From NCBI GenBank assembly GCA_918807975.1, contig OU964925.1:30911608-30975607 (forward strand): a DNA stretch of 64,000 bases. Reading direction: 5' to 3'. The notes under the pieces were generated by a model. It was given only the letters and a program-made list of their open reading frames with translations. It did not search any database and was not told where the DNA came from. The position numbers and the translations under genes were made by a program. Numbering within the stretch: position 1 is the stretch's first letter; every line of letters starts with the position of its first letter. Of this stretch, positions 12,028 through 24,410 are shown piece after piece. The stretch is from Aplidium turbinatum. Taxonomy: Eukaryota > Chordata > Ascidiacea > Aplousobranchia > Polyclinidae.

Positions 12028-12800
12028 TACGAAGATTTCGATTTGCCTTAACAGTGGTACTACCTCGTGATTGACTTTCATTCATCATTCGCATATGAGT
12101 TTCTCTTCTAATTGCGTTGTTGACCAAAAATCAACAATAATTCGTTTTTCCTGCTACAGGTTGGGTGACAAGTGACCACCCAGAATCTACATAAACGCAG
12201 TCAAGCAAAACATAAAATTAACTAGCTAAGTGTTGCCAGATGCTCACAAATCAATCTTCTCACTGTAGGTAGCATATTCCGCAAAAGGAACTTTGTGCTG
12301 CAATTGTAATTTTCACCAACTTTTTGATTTTGCTAGATTGGGTGTGATTTCCGAAAAAAACAAAACAAAATAAGGTCTTCACCTGCATTTGAAGCAACAT
12401 TGCGACCTTTATACACATGCCATGATAACGTGTAGCTTAAAATTTGACTGAAGGCCGATCAGTTGGTAGCCAAAATTGCTAGCATAAGTTGAAAGTTTGA
12501 GTAGTAGTTGATAAATATAGTATTTGTGCATATCTTGTGTGATTTTGAGTTACTTTTGTGCTATTTTTGCCATTTCAAAAACTGCCATTTCTCATTGTTG
12601 CTCATTTCATTCTCCATCCTTTTATTAATATTATGACTGCTCATCCACATTAATATTGGAACTGGCGAATTCAATCCACAACACTTTTCATTAGGCTGTC
12701 ATTCATTACTAGATGTGCGCTTCTCTCTGTTTTTGTTTTATTTTTTTCTATTTGTTTTGTGGGTTTTTTGGCCGAGCTAACTACTGATATATAGCCTACG
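12028..12800. other. No feature recognised
   Basis: This is AT-rich unique-looking sequence with no open frame that resembles a gene. If the exon at 11968-12027 is real, the TRPM promoter and 5' UTR would fall here, but no core promoter motif can be supported. Confidence 0.35.
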
Positions 12801-13107
12801 GCAGCAATGGCCGAGTGGTTAGCGCGTTGGGCTCACAGTCGAGAGCCTGCATGTTCGACTCCAGCCACCCGCACTTGCTGTTGTTTCTCTGGGCAAGAAA
12901 CTTTACGATAATTGCCTCTACCCAGTGATCGATTTCGAGTAATGGGTAGTACTAAATTTAAGTCATAAGTAGAGTAGACAACCGGAAACAGACATTGCAG
13001 TCGGCTGCAGCGTGGGTCAGGTGTATGTCGGAAGGCGTACACCGATGCATAGCGCTCAAGTCCGCTTTCCCGCAATGCAGGATAAAGATAAACAAAAAAA
13101 ACAAAAA
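12801..13107 (+). mobile_element. tRNA-derived SINE, family 1 (plus-strand copy)
   Basis: The unit begins GGCAGCAATGGCCGAGTGG and contains box B GTTCGACTCC. It ends TGCAGGATAAAGATAAAC followed by an A/AAAC-rich tail. It is closely similar to the copies at 11224-11516 and 47950-48231 along the full length. Confidence 0.92.
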
Positions 13108-13280
13108 AAAAACAAACAAACAAACTACTATACATAATTTTTCATTCAGGCATGTTTTAAACCTTTCAAAGTTTTGCCACCTTTTCCCGTTCATTAACGT
13201 GCTGGTAAGTTTATATCGATTTTTGTACAGTAGTTATTATCTTCTTCGTCCCAGACGCGTTAATGACGAAAAATAAAATG

Positions 13281-13302
13281 ATTGATTGATTGATTGATTT
13301 AA
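13281..13302. repeat. (ATTG)n microsatellite
   Basis: Five consecutive GATT units follow aaataaaat. It may be the tail of a decayed retroposon, but no body was recognised. Confidence 0.85.
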
Positions 13303-13374
13303 ATACCGCACTAGATTTTTGGCACTTGTGTTGGAAATCTAAAATAGGATAATTTGTCATATTTTTAACGCAAT

Positions 13375-13484
13375 GCCTCGTTTCTCAATGCAACGAGCAG
13401 TTTACCAGCCTCATTTTCTCTATCAATATCATATGATAAAGAAAATGAGGCTGGTAAACTGTTTGTTGCACTGAGTAACGAGGC
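13375..13484. repeat. Inverted repeat (hairpin), 110 bp
   Basis: The left arm starts GCCTCGTTTCTCAATGCAAC and the right arm ends GTTGCACTGAGTAACGAGGC. The inner parts CAGTTTACCAGCCTCATTTT and its complement match perfectly. The spacer is about 18 bp. It looks like a small foldback element, with no target duplication determined. Confidence 0.85.
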
Positions 13485-14027
13485 TTATAGTGATGATACG
13501 AGACAGTCAACCGCTTCAAGTGGACACTTTGCTGGGTTTGTTCACAAAAACAGAAAAGTTTTATTAGTCAATTTTAACGCAAAGGTAAAAGTTTTGCAGT
13601 GATTTGAGATTCAGACATTCAGTGATCACATTTTGGCAATATTGATTATTAAAACTTTTATTTCAAAGAGATATCAAGTAAATGTAGCTTAGAATTCAAA
13701 ATCAAAGCTACATCGGCCTTCAACTTACAAGTTGTCAAGACCTGTGTTGTGTATATAGATCGCTATGCAAAGTAATTTTTCTGCCGCTTTTAACGTGATT
13801 TAAAAGAAAGGCTTTTTAACAATTTTCGAAGTAATTTTTTCACCAATTTCAGTTTAATATAAAGAAACAAAGTCATTACTTTTGTTGGAGTATTTACAGC
13901 CTGTTTTTGCTTCCTTAGTTTCAAGGTTTTGCCTCCAACAACCCTAAAACCTTTCCAAATTTTATATTATCAAAAACATAACTTATTGTTCAACTGGCAA
14001 CACTGAGTAAATGCGCATAGTCGCACA

Positions 14028-14100
14028 CCGCAGGCAGGCGCAGCCGCGCAGCCGCAGCCGCGCAGCCGCAGTGAGCCAGTGACACTGACACTGACGCAGT
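14028..14100. repeat. GC-rich short tandem repeats
   Basis: Iterations of gcagccgc are followed by gacactgacactgac, much more GC-rich than the surroundings. It lies directly before the SINE target site. Confidence 0.75.
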
Positions 14101-14116
14101 CCGCACGTTGACGGCT

Positions 14117-14371
14117 GCCAGCTCAGTGGCCGAGTGGTTTAGCCTTCTGCTCTGGTGCTGGTAGATCTGAGATCGATTCCAGGTCGGGTCAAACCGAAGA
14201 CTTTAAAAACGGTACCGATTGTGTTCTATCCTGCATAGCGCAGTGAGAATGAGTCGGGTAATAATGTGATAACATCGTAAACCTGATACAAATTAAAAAA
14301 TGAGCCCTGTCGCTAAAAGACCTTAGCTGTTGTAGAGCGACAATAAATAAAACCATAACATTATTATTATT
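14117..14371 (+). mobile_element. tRNA-derived SINE, family 2, with 12-bp target duplication
   Basis: The head contains AGTGGCCGAGTGGTTTAGCC (box A type) and GATCGATTCC (box B type). The tail is (ATT)n after AATAAATAAAACC. A perfect duplication ACGTTGACGGCT flanks it at 14105-14116 and 14372-14383, so this is a recent and complete insertion distinct from family 1. Confidence 0.93.
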
Positions 14372-14427
14372 ACGTTGACGGCTACCCTGCACCTGCAGTT
14401 AGACGGAGACCTCTGGTTAGACCGAAG

Positions 14428-14650
14428 CATGGCTGGATTTAGCTGATGGGGGACCCGGAGCACTTTTAGATCGTAAGGCCCCCCATGCAAAAAAAACACG
14501 TCTACAGTAGCATTAATCCAGCACTGCATAGCATTTGGTAGAAACTGCAAAGGCTGAAATAAAAAAAAACAACAACACAAAAATCACATTTTTTCCACGT
14601 AGGGGGCCCGGGGCACCTGCACCCTTTGTCCCCCCCTAAATCCGGGCCTG
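14428..14650. mobile_element. hAT-like MITE, same family as 38334-38598
   Basis: The ends are CATGGCTGGATTTAG and, reversed, CAGGCCCGGATTTAG. The flanks GACCGAAG and GACCAAAG give an 8-bp duplication with one difference. Internal GGGGCCC-rich stretches match the second copy at 38334-38598 in opposite orientation. Confidence 0.85.
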
Positions 14651-15059
14651 GACCAAAGGTAAGTACACTCACATCACTCAGTTTTGACTGGATTTCATTA
14701 TTTGAAAAATTTTTACATGCAAATAAAATTTTATGAAAAAAATATATTTTCGTATTAATCTTGAACTTGTAATTTCTACTGTGATATGTTTCTTAAATTA
14801 TGTTGCACTACTTGTCAATCAATATGTACCGTATTTTGGTGATTGCAACATTATTGCTAGCCAAGCTACAAGATAACTTTCGAATAAATAACAATTACCG
14901 TAGGTAGTCGTTTGGATGTACTCTGCAATGTATCACTGGAGTACAGTAACCCACTGGTATATTCAATTGATAATAATTTAAACTGGAATGTGTTGCTATG
15001 TCTGCGTTTTGGATGTGAATTTGCATGAATGAATGGATTACCTCGTGAACATGGGTCCC

Positions 15060-15235
15060 ACGAATTACCTGTAAGCACCATACCGTAAGTACCCATAACC
15101 CACATTGAATTACCTATAAGCCATGTCGAATAACCCACAAGCCACGTCGAATTACCCATAAGCCACGTCAAATTACCGTACCCATAAGTCGTGTCAAATT
15201 ACCCGTAAGTACATTTAATTGTGGGTAATTTGACG
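15060..15235. repeat. Degenerate ~21-bp minisatellite
   Basis: Six or more imperfect units of the type cgaattacccataagccacg run in tandem. The array ends with one unit in inverted orientation (gtgggtaatttgacgtggct). It directly abuts a dispersed repeat starting agagtagt. Confidence 0.85.
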
Positions 15236-15237
15236 TG

Positions 15238-15735
15238 GCTAGAGTAGTCTATCACGACCGCACTGTTTGATTTGTTGTGATGTAGTAATACCAAAAGCAA
15301 CGATAAAGCGAGCAACACAATACGCACGCTGTTACAGTAATTCACGTTGAATAACTCATGGGAAAAAGTACGGTAAGTTAATTCTGGGTTGATTCAACGT
15401 TCGATTCAGCACAAATCGATTTAATTTTCCCCTTCAGCTTATAATGCATAACAACAATGCTCAATAAGAATTTTATGTTTATTTTACATTAATTTGACAT
15501 CTAGCGACGTTGAGTTATCATAAAATAACGTTAATGGCTCAACCAGGTAGCGGTAACAAATTAATAGCCCCCTGTGAGAAGATTGCCTCGATTTAGGTAT
15601 ACACTAACATAATTTTGGCACAATTGGGATACTGCAAGCAACACAAAGTCTGTTTGATAAAGATTTAAAGAACTAGTTAGAATCGGAATCATCACTCATC
15701 AGTTGCTGTATCGGAGGATGAGGTTATCGCGTCGT
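15238..15735. repeat. Dispersed repeat shared with 24646-25115
   Basis: About 490 bp are clearly homologous to 24646-25115 (for example tcacgttgaataactca and cacaattgggatactgc). The second copy lies inside the transposon at 24411-25520, so this is probably a fragment of the same family. Confidence 0.88.
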
Positions 15736-17077
15736 CACTGGAATACTTGAAGACGCAAAACTGCCCATACATGAACGCGCGATGCCATATGATCGGAAGC
15801 ATTTTTTTTTTCTGCCGAAAAACCGTTTATCTAATTTCGTGTTACTTTTTTAACTTGACCCCATAGCTTTTCTAATTCCGATTTGTTTCCATCATAAAAT
15901 TTTGCTAAATGCCACCCTAATTTTTCCTTCTGTTCCCTCTGTTTGATAACCTATAGCAGGTAAATTCCACTTTTTGGCTGTATCTTCCTTCACCGTGATT
16001 TATATTCGCAACGACACCGGTAAACAATAAGCATTTGATGAAAGAATAACTTTTGCATAACATATAAGCCAGTATGATATTTACAAAGCAGCAAACTTTT
16101 TGCAGTTCACAAGAGCATTGCCAGCACATAAAATAGCTTGTGTAATGCTCTGGGCTACCACCATTTGACACGATGAAGAAGTGCATAAAATTTCATTTGA
16201 TTAGCATACAGCAATTGCCGCCGCAATCCAAGGTTTGTTGATTTGGCGACGGCAATGTTTTTGCCGTCGTAGATGGAAGCTAATTTCGAGGGCTGAAACT
16301 AACTGGCCATTGCAGAAATCATTATGTTTTGAGACGAGGTCAATAAAAACTTAGAATACCGTACTTGATAAACTGATACACCATAACTTGTTTGAAGTTG
16401 TTTGTTGTTGTTTGAAGCTTGTAAACTATGACAACATTTCTTTGATTGAATTTTGATTTTTAATATTGACTTTAAAAGTGAATACATTGTATCCGTCTTC
16501 ATACTTTGTTTCTACAATGTTATTGTTAAAAAATCATCGTCACCACAGACTAAGTATTGCTACGTCGTATACCCCAGCTCCAAGATTTATTTTTGCAAGA
16601 AACGTACACTACATTCTGAACATTGCAGCCGTTGCTAAATATTTTACAAACTGATTTGTTCTGTGCTGTTTCAAGCTCTTCTGGTATTGCTGCTTGACGT
16701 GTGCTCTGCTTCTGCCTTGCAAGGCGATCGTCTCAATGTAAACAAACATGTTCTATTCCTCAAAGTGCGGTCTTGTCTGGAGCGAAACTCATTGAATGAC
16801 TGAACTGGGTGACAACCAATGGCCGGGCACTTATGTTGCCATTAGCCGAGCTACGTTTTACACTTTTAATGCAATGTTATGCAATAAGTGATCTGATTAT
16901 TAACGTTTAGAAGATGGCATTGTTAGCCCTCTGATATTTATGCCGCCACCTGGGATGATATATTGTTGTGGGACTCAGAACTGCTATGTTTCGTTATGTT
17001 ATTTGCAAAATTTGGTGTTTGTAGTGGAAATGAAGTGACATAGTATGTCATTTGAACAGCATCTTGTGTTGTTCATA

Positions 17078-17307
17078 TAAATCTCCTTCGCCACTCCAAA
17101 GGTCGATGGGGCTCTGCCTTTCACCACCCTTGACCAGTGGCGCTGACTCAGTGTAGATGTTTGGTCAGATGTCGAGCCGCCACTGAATCAATTCGTCATC
17201 CAGTTCATGCAGACCACGCACACCATTTGGCGCATGGTGAATGCCGCAGTTACATATGGTGTGGTTTGCGGTTTGTTCCTCCTTGCAACACTCACAGATC
17301 GCAGATT
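17078..17307 (-). mobile_element. LINE 3' fragment inside block A
   Basis: The minus strand reads EEQTANHTICNCG, then NGVRGLHELDDELIQWRLDI and a stop, the C-terminal zinc-knuckle end of a LINE. A related copy is at 43250-43480. Block B lacks the insertion, and CTTGTGTT repeats at both edges as the likely target duplication. Confidence 0.82.
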
Positions 17308-17407
17308 CTTGTGTTTATACTTGTAAAAAGTTTTTATTGTTGCATTGAAGTAATTGTACAATTGGCATGGCAATAAGTGAATTGTCCTGTGAAACAACTT
17401 CGCTGAG

Positions 17408-19919
17408 GGGTCCACGTCTTTTAGGCGCAGACAGTTAGGCACCGGTCAGATAGGCGCGCACACTGTGGCGTCTGGATATTTAGGTGCGGAGCACTGTGGC
17501 GCCCGTTCATTTAGGTGCTATTACTAGTAAAGTCTACAGATTGTATCAGCTTGGCAGGTTGGGCAATGCTTTTCACACCAAATCTTATATTGAACAGAAA
17601 GATAAAATGTTGTATTGTTAATGGAGTGTTAATGGAGTATTGTTAATGGAGTATTGTATTGTTAACGTGTGGAGATGAGGTGCGAGACAACGCTCTACTA
17701 CTCTTGATATTAGCACATTTCCACGGACATTTGCTATGCATCCTGAACACAGGTTGCAGCCAAATGGAACCTTACTTAATCTGTTATCTTTCGCAATTAC
17801 TTCTACTCGGGATGGATTGGTCGTGTGGCGAGTTCGTATGAGACAACGCTCTACTACATGAATACATTTCTATAGGGCATATGAACCCTGGCTACAATTT
17901 GCAAGCATAATGGTGCGACTTTGCTCGTTATTAAACCTAGTCGGGGTTTTGACGGAAAACTAAGTTACTCTTTACTCAAGAATACCACCTGCTTGAATAT
18001 AGGCTACGGTATATTTTTTACTGATGTTTAGTGTAGTTATTATTTGACTCACTAAAAGTGAACTCAGTCATGTTCGGAAACTTGAATATTTATTGATAAC
18101 GCTTTCGCCAACCCAAACTTGGACTAACAACAAATAAATGCCGAACATGCGCATTAAAAGACAATATATTTTTCTGTTCAATATAACATTTTGTGTGAAA
18201 AGCATTGCGGGTGTAACGGTCCAGGAGTTACTGCGGTCTGAAAGTTACCGTAACTTCTGGACCGCGTATACGCGGTCTGAAAGTTACTGCCAGTCCAGAA
18301 GTTACTAAAACAGGGTTTTCAGATTTGACGCTTGCAGCAGATTTGTATAAATGATTTCAACATTGGAAACATGTTGAACTTGAAGACTTGTCCACTATTG
18401 CATCTTAACAACATGATTTACAGCAGAAACGTAATTGGGAATGAAGTGAAAATAAGATGAAACTTAAAAGATGAGTTTTGTACCAGAATTGTTGCTGTTT
18501 TGGAATGAAATTTAAATTTGTTACTTAACAATTTACGTAGGCTATCATTTTAACCTGATTTGTTTGTATTATACCATTTGAAGTTGTGTCCGTGCCTTAC
18601 GTGCATTGGAAAATAAATTTGCATGGGGAGGTGATTGACTAGATGACCACTTAGCCTATAGTCTTTTGCTGTCATCCTGATTGTGCTATAATGCAACCTA
18701 CAATTCACAATGTAGTAGGCTATTATGAGTGTTTTATTGACTCATTGTAGGCTATATGGCTCTGTTGAAACAAATAATTTAATTGATCATCGCTCCAAAC
18801 ATTTTAAAGTTTAAATCGTTGCTATACGTGAATCGTGGCATTTAATAAGCTATACAGGTCTTAATATATCGTGCAAAGTTTGCATTTGAAGGCTGACTTG
18901 TTAGCTTAACATAGTCTTTGACTATATTTTATGTAGGCCTATTTCATGAAAGTTAAAACCAAAGTTTTCTAGTGAATGAAGCACTGAGCGTATTTTTGGT
19001 CTGGTTTTTCATAGGCTAACTATTGTTTTGAAGAAATATAAAACTTAGGCTACATGTAGGCCAACCGGTAGTCAAAACGCCATCAACCTTCAGTGAGTAG
19101 GCTATCACAGTCTCACACGCGGGGAAGGCTTTAGCTTTTACGAAAGTGTTGAACACTTTGAGATTCCAATGAATTTCCGTTGGACTTCCATCGAAAACAC
19201 GTGGCACGAAACTTAAAGTCTAGAATTATGGTTTCGTGGTGAAAATATTTATCCTTGGGATTCATATCTTTCGCATACTTGCAGAGGGTTTAATCTACTG
19301 ACCAAGTGAAGTTTCAGTCCATTTACAAGTTTTTCCAAAAGAATTTCGAAAAAGCTCACCCACTTACAATAGCAGTAACTTTTGGACTGCTTCTGCGGCG
19401 TTGCAGTCTGGAAGTTACTGTCAGTCCAAAAGTTACCAGCGGTGCCTGGCGTTTTCGCAATCAATAGAAAAGCGAAAATTGTTTTAACTAAGTGTCATAA
19501 ATTTATTGCTTTCAAACTAATGCAAGCTTTTCAGTTAACATTACAAAATACTTATAATTATTAATCTGATCTTTTGAGAGGTTAAAAATTTAATTATTTT
19601 TCAAAACAAAAGTAAATAAAATTTAAATGAAATATTTGGCAACTCTTGTAACTTTTGGCATGCAGTAACTCTTGGACTGCTACACCGGTTTAAGCAGCTT
19701 CACGCACGGAAGCCATGACATATTTTTCTGTTCAAAATAAGATTTTGTGTGAAAAGCATTGCCCTACCTGCCAAGCTGATACAATCTGCAGACTTAACTA
19801 GGAATAGCACCTAAATGAATGGACGCCACAGTGCTCCGCACCTAAATATCTAGACGCCACAGTGTGCGCACCTATTTGACCAGCGCCTAACTGTCTGCGC
19901 CTAAAAGACTTGTTCCCTT
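17408..19919. mobile_element. Long-TIR DNA element inserted in block A
   Basis: About 200-bp inverted terminal repeats face each other (17408-17605 and 19720-19919), sharing TCTTTTAGGCGCAGACAG and the phrase caccaaatcttatattgaac. GCTGAG is duplicated at 17402-17407 and 19920-19925. The matching site in block B (31690) contains a single uninterrupted copy, confirming a clean insertion. No transposase frame was seen. A second element (18210-19686) sits within it. Confidence 0.85.
18210..19686. mobile_element. Nested element with GTAACTT-type subterminal repeats
   Basis: The ends are GGTGTAACGGTCCAGGAGTT and, reversed, GGTGTAGCAGTCCAAGAGTT. The motif pair (cagtaactt/ttggactg) recurs at 18235-18305 and 19370-19440. 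Direct repeats of about 48 bp (tgtgtgaaaagcattgc type) lie just outside both ends, so the exact border and target duplication are unresolved. Confidence 0.7.
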
Positions 19920-20052
19920 GCTGAGACATGCTCGCAACGGATTGACCGATTCCCCATCTTGCTTTAATTCTAAAATGTACTGCGTTGTTAGCCTTGCGCA
20001 ATGAAAAGATAAAGTGATTATTGTTTGTGGCTGTATGGCGTATTGTCGCGAT

Positions 20053-22642
20053 CAGGGCTGCGATTTTTTTCTTTCTTGTCGAACAACCAAAAATTCTGCG
20101 TTTGTTTGTCGAATAGTAAAATGATGTCATAAGAGTCAGATTATAAGCGTTTGGCCGCAAATTACTGCACAAGTAGTGTGGTATGAGAGTCACTTAAATT
20201 TTTAATCGCACGCTGGTTGAGTGATTGCAAAAGAGTATCAAGCGCTAAGTTATGTACCTACCAGACATGTATATTATTTGTTTTGCTCCATGAAGAGAAC
20301 TGTTGTAAACGCGAAACTGAGGATCGCAAAAGAAAAAATCTCTTAGGCTTTACACCTAGCGTAGCCTACTGTGAAAATTTTTCCTTTGGCATCTCTTTAG
20401 TCTCGCTTAGTACGTAAATCGTTGGGCACGTACCCACACGCAAACACAGTTAGGAGTGAAATATGCAAGTTAACAAGAAACACAGCAAAGATATAGCGAA
20501 AAATGAACTGCAGATAAAAGAAAACGGAACAATACTACGATATTACGAAACAACGGCGTAATGTTACAGTGTTTAAGGTGTGCCGAGATGACAAACAAGC
20601 CCCTTCGTAGGCTACATACCACATTGCAACTTCAGACCGAAACCCAGATCTTTCGATTGGTCGTTTCAACAAACATCACAGGTCGTTTCAACTTCCTGAT
20701 GAGCTTGAACATCTAGTGAAGCCGTGCTATCGCCAGGGTCTGACCTTGCATTTGCATATGGTAGCTCACCGACCGAACTGCTTGTGCAAGCTCAGAAACG
20801 TCATCACTGTCTCGTCGAGAAAAGAATGTATCGATGCGTTGTTCCTTATGCACTTGAACGGGTTTATCTATAAAATTTTATTGTTGAAAACTGAAAACGT
20901 AGTAGGCGTATTTTATAAAGCATGCTTTTGCTTACCACTATTAAATTAAACATGTTCAAAATTGAGAATGCTTTGCGACGTTAGGCTACTAAATGCTATT
21001 AGCCGGAAGTTTACCTGAATGATAAGTTCCAAAGTGACGTGGCAATGCTTCTCTCGAAAGCTCCTTCGAACAGATCCCGCACTTCACTCGCTGTTTGCTG
21101 AATCTTAACCGCTTCTCGGTAAGACCGGCCGAAGCTTTTGCCATCTGTGTTGTCAGAGGATTCTTTCGTTTTTTAGTCATTATAGGATACCGTACTGACT
21201 AACTGAAGACTATCCTATGTGTAGTTGGGCAAAGCTATGCTGTTCTTACAACTTGCCTATTACCTTGCCTTGTCCACTCCCAGTGACCACCTACTATTCT
21301 TCTAGAAGCGAACTCTTATATACAGCGACCTTTCTTATCTGTGTTTCTGATTCTGAACATCTGGTCGGAAACTAGGCTATTTTCTTGATGTAAAAAACTT
21401 GCGTAATAAGTAGGCTTTATTGTGTGCTTCTGCTTATTTTCTCCTGTATCAATCACCTGCTTTAAGTTAGATAACGAAAAGGAAATCTTAAATTTGTTTT
21501 CGTCATCATGCACTGGCTACATAAATCCATCATTGTTAAATCTTTCAAAAGATGGCATCTCGCCTGGTGCGAGACAAATTTCCTGCAGATGTCCAGACTT
21601 TCCAGCCAGCAAACTTGTTTGTACATGTCATGCATTGTGATTCAACGTCTGCAGACGAATCAATGTAAAAACGATGGGTTTTGCTAGCTGGGTTGTGTGC
21701 TTTTGTGAGTGTGCAAAATCGCCCATTACGTAATCACAGAAACTCTTTTAGTGGAATGAAGTCGAGTTGCAACCGTGTTTATCTGTCTACTATTCTTTAT
21801 TCACATTGCAAAACATTTCTGCAATCTTGGAATAACCAGTGCATAAGTCAGACATAAATACAAACTTGCAAACACGTTGACAACTAAAAGTAGCCTACTT
21901 CGGTTATTTTATCTATGATAAAAAAAAACGTTGTGTCAAATAGCACGAAACGTGTGTGGCGAAATGTTTGATGGCAGGCGTTAGAACTTCAATCAAAGCA
22001 TTTTCCCGCAGTGTTCAAAATGTTCTGGAAGAGAACTCCTTTCCATACAAATAGCGGCTTTTTTCATCTGCATTTCTGAACATCTGGTTGGAAACTAGGC
22101 TGTTTTCTACACGTGAATTTCATAGCAAGTATCCAACAGTCATTTTACCAGAGCAATATTGTTAATTGGCTTAAACGGCGAAATACAAACTGGCATAGAC
22201 GTTGACAACTCAACGTAGCCTAGGTTATTTCATCTATAAAAGAAACCCGTTGTGTCGAATAGCACGAAACGTGTGTTGCGAAGTGTTTGATGCTAGGCGT
22301 TGGAACTTCGATCAAAGCATTCTCCCGCAGTGTTCAAAATGGCGGCGCTGAGCCGCTGACGCCTTTGGAGTTTCTCGTGTGAAGCGTCGCTTTTAGACCT
22401 TGCTTTGAAGTACCTGGCGCAAGAAAGTTTACGTAAGTCAGCACTTTTATGATTGCATCACGTGATGCCCCCCCCGATTGTTCCTCGACCTGACGACGTT
22501 TAGTCCTCTCTCAGTTTTTTTTTCCTTTTTGTTTTCCTTTTTTTTCGTCTTTTTTTTTTTCTGTAAGGCACGGCGTTTGTCGAGTAGTGATGGCGCGTGT
22601 CGAGTAACCTCGTCACCAAAAAAGGCGAAAATCGCAGCCCTG
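20053..22642. mobile_element. hAT element with transposase 5' exons, 2.6 kb
   Basis: The terminal repeats are CAGGGCTGCGATTTT at both ends. GTCGCGAT (20045-20052) and GTCGCAAT (22643-22650) form the 8-bp duplication, and block B has the empty site. Only the N-terminal part of a transposase is recognisable (minus strand, 21180 downwards), so the copy is internally deleted. An internal direct duplication of about 145 bp (21875-22020 and 22195-22340) is present. Confidence 0.9.
20989..21180 (-). CDS. hAT transposase first exon with zinc-finger motif
   Basis: The frame begins MTKKRKNPLTTQMAKASAG and contains VKCGICSKELSREALPRHFG then TYHSG, a C-x2-C...H-x4-H arrangement like a BED finger. A donor CAG|GTAAAC follows at about 21013, so codons after it are intronic. 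A probable next exon at about 20880-20712 (minus) reads RIDTFFSRRDSDDVSELAQA. The remaining transposase domains were not found. Confidence 0.6.
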   Translation of the reverse strand: MTKKRKNPLTTQMAKASAGLTEKRLRFSKQRVKCGICSKELSREALPRHFGTYHSGKLPANSI

Positions 22643-22773
22643 GTCGCAATTGCCTGTTTTTTACAGTGGCGCTTAAATTATTAAAAATACCCCATCAGGT
22701 GGACGGCCACCAGTGATCATCATTGCTAAAATTCCCACATTTTCAACATTATAACTGTCCATTCGCAGTTTCG

Positions 22774-23780
22774 CAGGCCTCGAAATTTGTACTTTTTTCC
22801 TGCGGTCAAGCATGTCCTACCGGACTGGCCCTTTCAGCGGACATTTAATATCTCAACCGGACATATTTTTTGCATGTAGATTTTGCACAAAATCACGCTA
22901 CGGTATTGTGTAGTCGTGTTTGTAGAAGATTTTCTACAACAGAATAACTCTGCAATGGTTCATGGCTTAATTAACCGACCCTGAAGTATAATGGAGCAGA
23001 TTGCTTGCAAATAAATCAGTGCGTCAATGACAGTCGTGTAATAACGCAATAAACACAATTGAAAACAACAATCCAAATTTCCTAATTACAAAAGCAACTA
23101 CGATCACTTATTCCGTGGTTTTCGCATTATAGAATCGTTGTGCCAAGCGATTATTGCCGGCGCGGGGTCGTAAATCTCCAGCTCAGGACCTTAGTGACTT
23201 AATAGTGTTAGCCCTCAATAGTGTTAGTGTTAACTAACTAACTAACACAATAGTGTTAGTCTAACACCCTCCCTTCTGTGCAGGAATTCTAATTCTATCA
23301 GTATCAGCGTGAATAAGGTCGCCACATTCGCCTAAGCACGTGCGGAACCCAGCTAAGACTTGCTTCTCTGTGACGTTTCTTTTTAACAAACGATCAATGC
23401 AACGCAATAATCCTCATTGTTAAAATTAGAATACATATCCTGCCGAAAAGTTCACACAACTTTATTTCAAGGCAACATTGCAAGGCGTTGAAATGATGTA
23501 AAAATGGCTACTTTTGCCATCAGCTCGTTAACCACGCCACTCTAATGTGATCTTGATCTTTAAAGCAATTGCCTGTACTACTGTATTATTGCTTCAGCTC
23601 CGTATTTGTTCGCGTTAAACAAACAATTGTAACAATTCAAATTTAAAATATAATTTTGCTGCATTAGCTCTATTTTTGTCAAGAATTTTGCGGCGGTCAT
23701 TTATGACCGACCAATGAGTCGGCTTCGGCAGACATTCGAAGTCATTCCGGAAGTCATGACCGCCGGAATTTCGAGGCCTG
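22774..23780. mobile_element. hAT-like element, CAGGCCTCGAAATT ends, 1.0 kb
   Basis: The terminal repeat CAGGCCTCGAAATT is present at both ends and is followed by GCGGTCA-type subterminal sequence. Block B has no counterpart, so it inserted after the duplication. The 8-bp flanks do not match, so the target duplication is not resolved. No coding frame was seen. Confidence 0.75.
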
Positions 23781-24227
23781 CATTGCATTACTATGTGACT
23801 TGCAATATTTTATCGCATTAGAATTGTATTAAGACCACTTTTCAGTCAAGTGCAATATGGTAATTGGGGAGTGACATCAATGTGAGGTGCGCACTGTGAA
23901 GTTGTATAAATATTGGTCTGTGTGTACTGTGTAACTGTTGACGCATAACGCCAAGAAATAAAATAGTTGTGACATATCCTATATTATGCTTGTAAGCTCA
24001 AAGGTGCAGGTTTATAATAGACGCAAGTTCAGGTTGGTTTCATCATTTAAGATGTGAAAATTAAACATGATTATCACAATACTGTGTGCTGCCGGAATGG
24101 CCCGATTCGGTGAGTCCGATTCGGTGAGTTCCCTATTCGGTGAGAGCCTTTTTCGGTGAGAGCCCTATTCGGTGAGTTTTTTTTTTAAATTATTGCGCGC
24201 TGTAGCCTAATTATCATTGCCGTTATA

Positions 24228-24398
24228 GGGGTTTGGGTTTTGGGAGGTTTGGGCGTTTTTGGAGTTTGGGGGGGTTAGGGGTTTTGGGGGGGGTTGGGGG
24301 TTTTTTTGGGGTTGGGGGGCTTTTTGGGGTTTTGGGTTTTTTTTGGGGGGTTTGGGTTTTTGGGTTTGAGGTTAGGGGGTTAAGGGTTTTAATTAGGC
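24228..24398. repeat. G/T-rich array (GGGGTTT type), potential G-quadruplex
   Basis: Irregular iterations of gggtttgggttttt run for about 170 bp with almost no A or C. It occupies the loop position of the surrounding foldback-like element. The short relative at 32587-32874 has only ccctaaccctaaaac at that position. Confidence 0.9.
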
Positions 24399-24410
24399 TA
24401 CAGTACCCGA

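Noticed and set aside
11720-12070. 116-codon plus-strand frame
   Set aside because: It is open and not obviously repetitive, but there is no recognisable family, start context or splice support. It overlaps the tentative TRPM exon on the other strand.
20716-20949. 77-codon plus-strand frame
   Set aside because: It lies antisense to the probable second exon of the hAT transposase, which reads better.
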